From a virus: a stretch of DNA of 20,535 bases. A model generated the notes under the pieces. That model searched no databases. It was not told the origin of the DNA and saw nothing but the letters and a program-made list of their open reading frames with translations. Position 1 is the first letter of the stretch. Each line of letters opens with the position of its first letter. Where the stretch lies: positions 1 to 20,535 of the IMG/VR virus record IMGVR_UViG_3300046000_004994; one strand, given 5' to 3'. The translations under genes were made by a program, and so were the position numbers. This document shows positions 14,841 through 20,535 of this stretch, one piece after another.

Positions 14841-15728
14841 TTAAGCCTCTTGAGCTACTGCGACAGCATCCCAACGGGAATCTGCAATGTTGTAAATGCA
14901 TCCCACATAGACTGTCTTGTTGATCACCGTCGTTGTAGGCAGCGTTATCCCGACAGCGCGAAATCCTTTGCTAACTCCGGTCGTCCAAGTCAATGCTCTA
15001 GCAACCCCGTTATCCTTGATCCGAAATACTGCTCTCTGACCATCAGTCGGCGTTCCAGCATCCGCGTTGATTGTTAACGCATTAGCTAGGGCCGAAAAGC
15101 TCTGTTGATCATAACTGTCGCTGTTCCAAGCAAACGGGGATGCTGTAGTGGTTTGAGCGTTGCAGCGTTGGGTAATCCGCTTGTTGGTAAGCGTTTCAAC
15201 CCCATCGGTTGTGGCTTGATTAATTTGAGCCAGAACCTGAACTGCGTTCAAACTGTCCAAGAAGTACAGTTTCCCGTCAGCGGTATTGACCACCAACTCA
15301 CCAGCAGACAGGCTAAGAGCGGTCGGAACTGCTCCGGGTATGCTGCTGTATCGAAGCTGGATCGTGGTGGTGTTGCCAACCAGACTTGCTGATGTCGCAG
15401 GAACAATTTCGGAATTGTTGTCCACCAACACGGCTCGTTCTGCCGGATAGGTCAGGAATACATCTTTGCTACCCGCACCCCAGTTGACTGCTGATCCGCT
15501 GTTGCTCGACGCAAGGATCGTGTCACGGCTGAGAGTCGTACCGGATGACGTATACGTCCCAACACCGACCTCCCAGTTCGTGCCGTCAGTGACCGTGTAA
15601 TAGGTGGAGTTTCCGTTACCTACAACGGCAAACGATTGAAACCCCGTCACCGCACCTGCAAGCGTATAAGTACCCGTGCTGGTAGTTGTCGTGGTTTCCT
15701 TTACACGATCCTTGACGATAAGGGCCAT
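14841..15728 (-). CDS. Tail fibre-like structural protein (MALIVKD type)
   Basis: A 295-residue beta-rich structural protein. Residues 1-100 hold a conserved domain (MALIVKDRVKETTTTTSTG, then GNGNSTYYTVTDGTNWEVG and LSRDTILASSNSG, AGSKDVFLTYPAERA). Residues about 135-160 carry LSAGELVVNTADGKLYFLDS, a module found in many fibre and baseplate-attached proteins. Residues about 175-190 have the fibre motif GVETLTNKRITQR. The C-terminus (about 225-295) has RAVFRIKDNGVARALTW and NKTVYVGCIYNIADSRWDAV, a beta sandwich I recall from the same family. The order of modules suggests a fibre base or adaptor on which larger adhesins sit. AAAGG lies eight bases before the ATG, nine bases after the preceding stop. 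Confidence 0.8.
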   Translation of the reverse strand: MALIVKDRVKETTTTTSTGTYTLAGAVTGFQSFAVVGNGNSTYYTVTDGTNWEVGVGTYTSSGTTLSRDTILASSNSGSAVNWGAGSKDVFLTYPAERAVLVDNNSEIVPATSASLVGNTTTIQLRYSSIPGAVPTALSLSAGELVVNTADGKLYFLDSLNAVQVLAQINQATTDGVETLTNKRITQRCNAQTTTASPFAWNSDSYDQQSFSALANALTINADAGTPTDGQRAVFRIKDNGVARALTWTTGVSKGFRAVGITLPTTTVINKTVYVGCIYNIADSRWDAVAVAQEA

Positions 15729-15737
15729 GATCTACCT

Positions 15738-16175
15738 TTAAGCAATCCGGATGATCGCGTTACTTGCATCGGCAGTCGGGAAGATGATGGTGAACGTCCC
15801 AGCCGTCGAAGTCTTCGCCCCGCCAAAGTCCAAAATACAGACCGAAGGGTCGCCCGCTGCTGAGTCGTTGTAGATCATCGCGCCAAAGGCCGTGATCGTC
15901 GCACTGGTAAACGACAAGTCCGCAAAGTCCGTGAACGCAGTCGTACTAGAGCTCGTCGGCGTCACATTGGTCAACGCTCCGCCGCCCGCAGAGTACGTTC
16001 CAGACGCCCCCACCTCGTTGGTCGAGGTGTAGGCCGTAGTCGCCGCCGTAAACGAAGCGCTGTTGTCGTAGAGCGCCAGCTTGAACGTGTTGCCCGTGCT
16101 GGCCGTGAAGTTGTGCACTGCCCTCATCAGCTCAACCTTGAAGCTGGTGCACATAAAATTGCCGGTGAATGCCAT
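15738..16175 (-). CDS. Beta-rich putative tail structural protein (MAFTGNF type)
   Basis: A 145-residue protein starting MAFTGNFMCTSFKVELMRAV. The open frame extends 23 codons further upstream, but GGAGGA lies five bases before the ATG at 16175 and the extension would overlap the 95-residue gene completely out of frame, so 16175 is the start. Just one base separates it from that gene's TAA. The sequence has short strands (NTFKLALYDNSASFT, DFADLSFTSATITAFGAMIY, GTFTIIFPTADASNAIIRIA), with NEVGASGTYSAGG in the middle. I have seen this family in aquatic phages as a hypothetical protein beside fibre genes. A minor tail or decoration protein is the best guess. Confidence 0.75.
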   Translation of the reverse strand: MAFTGNFMCTSFKVELMRAVHNFTASTGNTFKLALYDNSASFTAATTAYTSTNEVGASGTYSAGGGALTNVTPTSSSTTAFTDFADLSFTSATITAFGAMIYNDSAAGDPSVCILDFGGAKTSTAGTFTIIFPTADASNAIIRIA

Positions 16176-16176
16176 G

Positions 16177-16464
16177 TTAGTCCTCCAAAATTGAGCGCAA
16201 ATCCGCATGTCCGGCTTGGCCCAGCCTATTTGCAATGGTTGCACGGTCCTGCTGGACCGCTTCCTTCAGATAGAACAGGACAACCTGCTTGACCTGCTCC
16301 TTGAATGCACGCGCCTGAGCCTGTACCGCCGGATGCGACTGGTCTCCGACAAACACAATCTTGTCAGCGGCCCGCTGCGCGAGCTCCTCAGGCGTCCAGC
16401 CTCGCGCGGCCGTGGTGGCGACCTGTACACCACCCAACAAAACAGGGGATTGAACAGAAATCAT
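16177..16464 (-). CDS. Small helical phage protein, 95 residues
   Basis: A 95-residue protein. A short beta-rich start (MISVQSPVLLGGVQVATT) is followed by GWTPEELAQRAADKIVFVGD and three helices (about 45-92) rich in Gln, Ala and charged residues. It has no Cys, signal or membrane segment. I recall homologues between connector and fibre genes in uncultured aquatic phages, where they have no function assigned. Its ATG overlaps the upstream adaptor stop as ATGA (16461-16464) with only a distant GGAG, so it probably depends on coupled translation. Its position between adaptor and fibre genes suggests an assembly or minor tail role. Confidence 0.75.
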   Translation of the reverse strand: MISVQSPVLLGGVQVATTAARGWTPEELAQRAADKIVFVGDQSHPAVQAQARAFKEQVKQVVLFYLKEAVQQDRATIANRLGQAGHADLRSILED

Positions 16465-17117
16465 GGTCCGGGTGACTCCGATTTGACAGGGATACGAATC
16501 ATGCCGTCGCGATACTCATCACGACGACGACGGCCTTGCTGCTCAATGCCCAGCCCTTGGAGCGCCTCTTTGTAGGCACCCTTGAAGTAGTTCAACATAT
16601 CCCCCGGGCCCTTCGTGTAACTGTACGCCTGAACCAAGCACGCATACAACAGCGCCTCCGGCGCATTCAGGCTGATCCATGTCGTCGGATTCGCGGAAGA
16701 CAACTGCACCGGGCGATAGATGTACCCCAGCTCGACGACGTATCCGGAGTTCGGAGTCGGAGCCACGTAAAACGTGTCCTGATCCCAAACCGAATAGTAC
16801 TTTGGAACACCTGTAGCAGATCCGTCCGGCCAGAACTCCTTCATGAAGGAGGTGTCCCGGAAGTCCAAAAAGATCTGATCCCCCGACACCGTGATCATCA
16901 TGTACCGATGCGTCAGGATGCCCGACGGCGCGGCCAAGAACTTGTTCCCGGAGGTCAGATTGCCCGCAACCTCAACCTTGAAAACGTCCAGATCGATCTC
17001 GCGAAGGATCTGATTCTCCGCCATCGTGATAAACGTGTTGATCACCGATGCAGTGAAGACGTTGCTCCCCACCTCGGTGTAGTTGCGAATGTTCGTGACG
17101 AGCTCGTCGTAGGTCAT
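16461..17117 (-). CDS. Second head-tail adaptor-like protein
   Basis: A 218-residue protein with the build of podovirus adaptor (gatekeeper-type) proteins. An N-terminal helix pair (MTYDELVTNIRNYTEVGSN, then VINTFITMAENQILREID) is followed by a beta domain with PKYYSVWDQDTFYVAPTPNS and ELGYIYRPVQL. A long C-terminal helix region follows (APEALLYACLVQAYSYTKGP, then YFKGAYKEALQGL), with a basic tail (QQGRRRRDEYRDGM). The adaptor-like protein at 17466-18131 has the same order of parts, including the Pro-x-Tyr strand and the C-terminal helix, so the two are probably distant paralogues. Adaptors form a ring under the portal. The start overlaps the zinc-ribbon gene stop as ATGA (17114-17117). A tail-tube-like role similar to T7 gp11 is also possible. 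Confidence 0.65.
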   Translation of the reverse strand: MTYDELVTNIRNYTEVGSNVFTASVINTFITMAENQILREIDLDVFKVEVAGNLTSGNKFLAAPSGILTHRYMMITVSGDQIFLDFRDTSFMKEFWPDGSATGVPKYYSVWDQDTFYVAPTPNSGYVVELGYIYRPVQLSSANPTTWISLNAPEALLYACLVQAYSYTKGPGDMLNYFKGAYKEALQGLGIEQQGRRRRDEYRDGMIRIPVKSESPGP

Positions 17118-17464
17118 GATGTGCTCACTGTGACAGATCCAACGACGCCCTGAGCAATCAAGGCTTGTCCCTCGACATAGGGCCGCATGTCATTCGTCCC
17201 GCGCGCGCTGCCAAAACTCTGGAAGGCGGTAAAGCCGGGCGCTCCAACAAACACCGACACAGGCTCAATACGATCGGGCCGAGGATCACGCAGCGCGATC
17301 GCGTCCCCTCGATATCTTAGCGGCTCAAGCTGCGGTTCCTTGGGCTCATAATCATCCGGGCAAACCATGTAGCCCTGCCAGTTCTTGCGCAGGATGTTGT
17401 ACGGATACCGCTGCCCACAGTAATCACAAAGGGCTAGTGAGTACTTTCCGGTCGCGTATGCCAC
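17114..17464 (-). CDS. Small zinc-ribbon-like protein with three cysteines, GTG start
   Basis: A 116-residue protein. Residues 13-16 form a CDYCG knuckle and a third Cys follows at 35 in MVCPDDYEP. The usual zinc ribbon would have a fourth Cys or His near residue 38-43, but here those positions are Asp, Asp, Tyr, Glu, Pro and Glu. The rest is Pro-rich and then beta-like (about 60-116), with no membrane segment. The start is a GTG at 17464 preceded by AGGGA; the only nearby ATG is out of frame and the upstream stop is one base away. Related small proteins occur between connector genes in aquatic phages. It may be a minor connector or assembly protein; whether it binds zinc is uncertain. Confidence 0.75.
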   Translation of the reverse strand: MAYATGKYSLALCDYCGQRYPYNILRKNWQGYMVCPDDYEPKEPQLEPLRYRGDAIALRDPRPDRIEPVSVFVGAPGFTAFQSFGSARGTNDMRPYVEGQALIAQGVVGSVTVSTS

Positions 17465-17465
17465 G

Positions 17466-18131
17466 TCATATCCCTAGATCCGGAACAAACTGCACACTGG
17501 CAGTGTCACGATCCTCAAGGGCAGCTCGCTGGAAGTCCTCATCGTAGATGGCCTTCAAGGCCTGCGTCCGCTCAGGCGCAAACTTCAGGGACAGATAGTA
17601 GGCCAGCCCGGACGCCAGACACGGCAGAAAACGGAAGTTGATATCCGTCGTGTTGGTGTAGTCCCCCGCATCTTGGATGCGCCGAATCCGGTAGTACACG
17701 AACGTGTACGTCTGATCCGCTGCCGGATAGAAAAACACCTTCGGCGTGTTGGCGCGCTGCACATAGAACTGTGCAGGACGGGCCTGCGAGGTCTTGTCCG
17801 GGACGTTCAACCAGTCTTCCCGACTGATCCGCTCGATGTAGACGTCCGTATTGATGCCTTGGCTGTTCTGACGGATGATGGCTTCGAGCACGTTGACCGT
17901 ATCCGAGGCCAATGTGATCTCATTGTTCCCCTGAGTCAGCGTATAGGTCGCCTGCTCAATGGTCCAAAGGTTCAACCCGCGATTGGCCCAGTCCAAGAAA
18001 AGCAAGTTGAGCGAGCGGCGCGCCGTGTTGAGCTGATATCCGCTCTGCGGGCGCATCCCGCAACGCTCAAATGCCTCTTCGACGAGGTCATCAATCGAGA
18101 GGTCAAACGTGGTGGTGCCGGAAGTAGTCAT
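17466..18131 (-). CDS. Head-tail adaptor-like protein
   Basis: A 221-residue protein that fits the adaptor family of short-tailed phages (phages such as SU10, and functionally T7 gp11 or P22 gp4). Helical N-terminus: FDLSIDDLVEEAFERCGMRP, then TARRSLNLLFLDWANRGLNL with LWTIEQATYTL. Central beta part: NEITLASDTVNVLEAIIRQN, then ISREDWLNVPDKTSQARPAQ and FYVQRANTPKVFFYPAADQT. C-terminal helices: RFLPCLASGLAYYLSLKFAP, then TQALKAIYDEDFQRA. The pattern of Trp, Arg and the FLPCLASGLAYYL helix is what I recognise. It should join the portal to the tail. It starts in an ATGA overlap with the preceding gene (18128-18131), has no clear ribosome binding site of its own, and is separated from the next gene by one base. 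Confidence 0.7.
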   Translation of the reverse strand: MTTSGTTTFDLSIDDLVEEAFERCGMRPQSGYQLNTARRSLNLLFLDWANRGLNLWTIEQATYTLTQGNNEITLASDTVNVLEAIIRQNSQGINTDVYIERISREDWLNVPDKTSQARPAQFYVQRANTPKVFFYPAADQTYTFVYYRIRRIQDAGDYTNTTDINFRFLPCLASGLAYYLSLKFAPERTQALKAIYDEDFQRAALEDRDTASVQFVPDLGI

Positions 18132-18796
18132 TTGCTGTACAGGTTATTAAATGTTGCTTGCGCATCCATGTACGAGTCGTCCTGCTCCGCACAATGTGTC
18201 CACTGACTCGGCCTGAAGTCGGGGGCCCCTTCTCCTGTCTGCCAAAACGCAGGGCTTGTGACCCGGACGCGATTGTTTGGCAGCGCCACAATGTTCCCTG
18301 TCCACTTGCCCGCATCGGTCAAGATTAGTACATGACTTTGCTTGTGCTGTGCAGGGCAATCAGCTACCTCGCTCTCCGAGTAGTCCACAGTAAACAGATA
18401 CCTGCCAGTGTGAAACTCGCCGTCAATCTTGCACAGCCATGGACTGGGGCTGGTTCTCGCAAACTTCACCACAGTGTGGTGGTGTGAAGGACAGTCCCAA
18501 GGCTGTGCCAAGTGCGTAGGCATACGCTCTGGCCACTCCTCCAATGGTATGTCCCCCACCAGCGCTGTGATAGGCATACGCGCCCACATTGCTCCCCCAT
18601 GCACGTTTTCGGAGTCATCTACCAAGCTTTCACACCCGGTAAATACGATCTGAAAACTCAAGCAACGATCCGGCATGGCATTTACCGCAATGACATTTGC
18701 GTGCAAATACTCGCCATGGTACTTCTGGTGCATGTGGGTAAACTCGCGTCTAACCCAGCACTTGAAGTACGGAATGTTGCTGATGAGGTAGGCCAT
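18128..18796 (-). CDS. Conserved His/Cys-rich protein of unknown function (LISNIPYF type)
   Basis: A 222-residue protein with 13 His and 7 Cys, unusual for a structural protein. It opens MAYLISNIPYFKCWVRREFT, a start I recall in proteins of uncultured aquatic phages without function. Later landmarks are GAMWARMPITALVG, WDCPSHHHTVVKF, FHTGRYLFTVDYSESEVADC, and PNNRVRVTSPAFW. Alternating hydrophobic strands and aromatic residues suggest a beta-rich globular fold. The His and Cys clusters (residues 13-45 and about 105-155) could bind a metal, but no known metal-binding signature is complete. The stop overlaps the adaptor ATG (ATGA), and the ATG overlaps the upstream TAA by one base (TAATG). Stable association with adaptors suggests a tail or assembly role. 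Confidence 0.75.
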   Translation of the reverse strand: MAYLISNIPYFKCWVRREFTHMHQKYHGEYLHANVIAVNAMPDRCLSFQIVFTGCESLVDDSENVHGGAMWARMPITALVGDIPLEEWPERMPTHLAQPWDCPSHHHTVVKFARTSPSPWLCKIDGEFHTGRYLFTVDYSESEVADCPAQHKQSHVLILTDAGKWTGNIVALPNNRVRVTSPAFWQTGEGAPDFRPSQWTHCAEQDDSYMDAQATFNNLYSK

Positions 18797-19062
18797 TATT
18801 TTGCGCGCTTACCGCCCGCCATCATGCCTTTGGACATTTTCTTGACAGCGCCGCCCGCAGCGTAGCCTTTGGACATCATGCCGCCGCCCATCATGCCAAT
18901 GGGCTTGCCCATGGCCATGCGCTTGTGCTGATTGACCGCACCACCCGTCGCCATCATGACCGGGCCGGTGTTCTGGCTCGTCTCAAACACCATCTTGTTT
19001 TTCGGACCACTGCCCACGGCCCCACCGCCACGCGTCGCGCAGCCCATTCCACGTCCAGCCAT
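18796..19062 (-). CDS. Met/Gly/Lys-rich miniprotein
   Basis: An 88-residue protein with about 14 Met and many Gly and Lys. It opens MAGRGMGCATRGGGAVGSG, has TGPVMMATGGAV in the middle, and ends in repeats with GGAVKKM and a basic tail (GGKRAK). The sequence is low-complexity and flexible, with no membrane helix. I recall similar proteins in aquatic podovirus-like genomes upstream of connector genes, with unknown function. The upstream neighbour has the same style, so they may be diverged copies. The ATG has AAGGGG eight bases upstream. Binding to DNA or to an acidic partner is plausible from the charge, but not shown. Confidence 0.7.
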   Translation of the reverse strand: MAGRGMGCATRGGGAVGSGPKNKMVFETSQNTGPVMMATGGAVNQHKRMAMGKPIGMMGGGMMSKGYAAGGAVKKMSKGMMAGGKRAK

Positions 19063-19064
19063 GA

Positions 19065-19301
19065 TTATTTCCCCTTCTTCATAACGGAACCACCCTTCTT
19101 CATGCCGTGCGAGGCCCCGGGCATCATGCTGCCGTCAGGCATCTTGTGCATGGCACGACCCTTTGCATCGGCCGTCTTGGTCTTCATGGCACGACCCATT
19201 TTGTCGGCCATGCCGCCCTTCTTCATCTTGCCCACACCATCGGCGGCAAAAGACGGCACCATCTTACCGCCTTTCTTCACCATTTTCATCTGCTCTTTCA
19301 T
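19065..19301 (-). CDS. Lys/Met-rich miniprotein with KKGG repeats
   Basis: A 78-residue protein with 18 Lys and 14 Met. Its start reads MKEQMKMVKKGGKMVPSF, with KKGG motifs at residues about 9-12, 27-30 and 68-71, and MPDGSMMPGASHGMKKGG near the end. The protein is strongly basic and probably disordered. It is similar in composition to the protein encoded immediately downstream. The ATG lies four bases after the upstream TAA with a CAGGG ribosome binding site. A role in DNA condensation, scaffolding or RNA binding is possible; I do not recognise a characterised family. Confidence 0.65.
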   Translation of the reverse strand: MKEQMKMVKKGGKMVPSFAADGVGKMKKGGMADKMGRAMKTKTADAKGRAMHKMPDGSMMPGASHGMKKGGSVMKKGK

Positions 19302-19305
19302 CTCG

Positions 19306-19551
19306 TTACCCTGCCTTTCGCATTTCGTCCAGTTTGGCTTCCAGACGGTTAAACCGCTGGTCTACGTGGTTGACGATCCTGTCAAAGCGGTCGTCAACCT
19401 CTTTCCGAGTGACATGCTCACGGGCCATCTCTTCGCGAGTCTTGTTCAAGAGGATCCCCAAACGGCCGAGCTCGTCAAATTTGCCTTTCAAGAAGACTCC
19501 CATCACCCCGACTAGGGCTGTAAGGATGATGTTCCAGATCATCATTTCCAT
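19306..19551 (-). CDS. Small membrane-anchored coiled-coil protein
   Basis: An 81-residue protein with one N-terminal transmembrane helix (about residues 5-21, MIWNIILTALVGVMGVFL) followed by GKFDELGRLGILLNKTREEM and a coiled coil (about 48-78, TRKEVDDRFDRIVNHVDQRF). No positive charge precedes the membrane helix and Lys residues follow it, so the positive-inside rule suggests the coiled coil faces the cytoplasm. That makes an inner-membrane spanin, which faces the periplasm, less likely. GAGG lies seven bases before the ATG. The gene sits two genes after the holin candidate, so a lysis accessory such as a holin regulator is plausible. Similar proteins are common in aquatic phages. Confidence 0.7.
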   Translation of the reverse strand: MEMMIWNIILTALVGVMGVFLKGKFDELGRLGILLNKTREEMAREHVTRKEVDDRFDRIVNHVDQRFNRLEAKLDEMRKAG

Positions 19552-19560
19552 TTAAGCGCC

Positions 19561-19821
19561 TCAACAGTTCCACGCCTTGAGCGACAGCGCCTTGCGGGTC
19601 GGTCGTCCCTTCGCATCTTTCATCGGACCGGACATCCCCGACATTCTGGCGCAAAACGACTTCCGGCGCTTGGAATCCTTCTCAGTCTTGGGGTTCGGAG
19701 CAGGAGGCTTCAGCCCCGGCTTGCCCGGATTGGCAGCGTTGTAGCTGGCGCGGCCTTTGGCGTTCAACCCACCCTTCGGGTTCTTCCCTTCCTTGCGAGT
19801 CCACGCAGGCGTCTTAGCCAT
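19561..19821 (-). CDS. Small basic phage protein (KEGKNPKGGLN type)
   Basis: An 86-residue, strongly basic protein. It opens MAKTPAWTRKEGKNPKGGLN, continues GRASYNAANPGKPGLKPP, and ends with a second conserved block: SKRRKSFCARMSGMSGPMKD and GRPTRKALSLKAWNC. This pattern matches a small phage family of unknown function that I recall as DUF6321; the name should be checked. The two blocks flank a Pro/Lys-rich linker of variable type. The FCARM and WNC cysteines (two in total) may be functional. AGAGG lies five bases upstream of the ATG, and the holin stop is two bases away. Its charge suggests nucleic-acid or membrane-surface binding; no function is established. Confidence 0.75.
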   Translation of the reverse strand: MAKTPAWTRKEGKNPKGGLNAKGRASYNAANPGKPGLKPPAPNPKTEKDSKRRKSFCARMSGMSGPMKDAKGRPTRKALSLKAWNC

Positions 19822-19823
19822 GA

Positions 19824-20324
19824 TTACCTCTTCTGCTCTTTAAGCTCTGCCGCAAGGGTTTCAGTCTTCTCCTTGCTGCCTGCGCTCGATCCAAGGAAAA
19901 AGTTGATGATGGTCGCTACCACTGTACCCAACAGGAAGCCAAGAATAGTGTCAGCAAAGCGCACGTTGCTTTCTTGGATGGTTCCAAAGGTAATGAAGAA
20001 AATGTAGGTCACCGCAGTAATCGACCAAAAGGTCGCCAGATACATCACAAACCGCTTGGCAAACTTGTCGTCCTGACCCAGCGCAACCACCTGCATCGCC
20101 CGAGCGTCCGCCGTGTTCTTGTTGGCTTGCTCGATCTTGAACTCTTCGTGCTTCTGAGCCGCTTCGCGCAGAGCTTTGACTTCCTCTGCGTTCATGTCAG
20201 GCTTGAGCTCCAGCCCGGTCTTCTCCTGCACGTAGTCCAGACCCTTGTCCACCACCGCTTGCGCGACCTTTGGCAGGTTGTTCTGGATCAGGGAAGAAAC
20301 GATTCCCGCGATTAGAGGTGCCAT
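19824..20324 (-). CDS. Holin candidate, 3TM superfamily
   Basis: A 166-residue protein with the plan of the 3TM phage holin superfamily. An N-terminal hydrophobic, weakly amphipathic helix (residues 3-25, LIAGIVSSLIQNNLP) is followed by a charged linker (DYVQEKTGLEL, then EEVKALREAAQKHEEFKIEQ, ANKNTADARAMQVVALGQDD). Two clear membrane helices lie at about 91-113 (RFVMYLATFWSITAVTYIFF) and 125-143 (TILGFLLGTVVATIINFFLG), with a short Lys/Glu-rich tail. Holins form membrane lesions that release endolysin at the end of infection. No endolysin or spanin gene is visible nearby. The ATG overlaps the upstream stop as TGATG. The family is assigned from remembered pattern, but the match is good along its full length. 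Confidence 0.8.
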   Translation of the reverse strand: MAPLIAGIVSSLIQNNLPKVAQAVVDKGLDYVQEKTGLELKPDMNAEEVKALREAAQKHEEFKIEQANKNTADARAMQVVALGQDDKFAKRFVMYLATFWSITAVTYIFFITFGTIQESNVRFADTILGFLLGTVVATIINFFLGSSAGSKEKTETLAAELKEQKR

Positions 20325-20533
20325 CAGTTGCTCACTAGGTCAAAGTTAAGGTTCTTGTGCCGTGGATAGGTGACCGTTCTATCCCCCTCTGGACACTTGT
20401 ACTTGATGGTTGCCAACAGTGTACCTTTACCCGGAGCCATTTCAGACTTAACTGAAAGCGTGTACGTAAACGTATCAACCTCCGGACCAGCGGGACCAGA
20501 GAACTTCGGGTTTGACGATGTAGCTTCATGCAC
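20324..20533 (-). CDS. Small unknown protein at the window edge, possibly partial
   Basis: The frame encodes at least 69 residues and begins with a GTG two bases from the window edge; because it stays open to the edge, the true start may lie outside. The sequence has beta-like strands (DTFTYTLSVKSEMAPGKG, TLLATIKYKCPEGDRTVTYP) and one Cys. No signal peptide, membrane helix or known motif is visible. The stop overlaps the holin ATG as TGATG, which supports this frame over an alternative Arg-rich frame on the same strand (20335-20529). I do not recognise the family. Its place ahead of the holin does not define a function. Confidence 0.5.
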   Translation of the reverse strand: MHEATSSNPKFSGPAGPEVDTFTYTLSVKSEMAPGKGTLLATIKYKCPEGDRTVTYPRHKNLNFDLVSN

Positions 20534-20535
20534 CA

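Noticed and set aside
15738-16244. Longer form of the MAFTGNF protein starting at 16244
   Set aside because: GGAGGA precedes the internal ATG at 16175, and the extra 23 residues would lie entirely over the neighbouring gene in another frame.
20335-20529. Alternative minus-strand 64-codon frame at the right edge
   Set aside because: Its Arg/Leu-rich product looks like a shadow frame, while the other frame has balanced composition and a TGATG junction with the holin.

Overview
The window is a densely packed stretch of a tailed double-stranded DNA bacteriophage (or prophage) genome. Every gene I can support is on the minus strand, so transcription runs from high to low coordinates. The genes are nearly gapless: starts and stops abut, overlap as ATGA, TAATG or TGATG, or are a few bases apart. 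The only non-coding gap above 100 bases is 3768-3875. There are no tRNAs, insertion sequences, integrase or metabolic genes. A P22 gp10-like hub, two adaptor-like proteins, no tape-measure or tail-tube/sheath genes, and two large internal-virion-like proteins together suggest a short-tailed (podovirus-like) phage. Several proteins (the YWVGG/YWNLA repeat giant, the MALIVKD-type fibre, the LISNIPYF protein, KKGG-rich miniproteins, the small KEGKNPKGG protein) are of kinds I associate with uncultured freshwater and marine phages. That habitat is inference from memory, not a search.

Layout in transcription order. (1) 20533-18796: a small unknown protein at the edge, a 3TM-type holin candidate, a small basic protein, a membrane-anchored coiled-coil protein and two Met/Lys/Gly-rich miniproteins. 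(2) 18796-16177: connector region with a conserved His/Cys-rich unknown, a first adaptor-like protein, a small zinc-ribbon-like protein, a second adaptor-like protein of the same architecture, and a 95-residue helical protein. (3) 16175-6915: a 9.3-kb surface/adhesion cassette, about 45% of the window. It holds two beta-rich structural proteins, a 69-residue protein, a 1,716-residue modular beta-solenoid giant, a 22-residue-repeat protein and a tail fibre with five 48-residue repeats. (4) 6877-3876: a 34-residue ORF with a very good ribosome binding site, the P22 gp10-like hub, a protein ending in a C1q/TNF-like domain and a 110-residue beta protein. (5) 3767-84: two large proteins likely to be internal virion/ejection proteins, then the first 23 codons of another gene running off the left edge.

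The genes fit one late operon that builds the tail: adaptors dock to the portal, the hub closes the tail, fibres and solenoid proteins bind the host, and the last two proteins enter the cell with the DNA. Terminase, portal, capsid, endolysin, replication and integration genes are not in the window. The most notable items are the block structure of the giant protein (internal-internal-terminal, then internal-terminal modules), a candidate internal promoter followed by a leader that could hide a ribosome binding site at 3768-3871, and the 34-residue ORF. I see no evidence for a defence system, retroelement, CRISPR array or other wholly new machinery.
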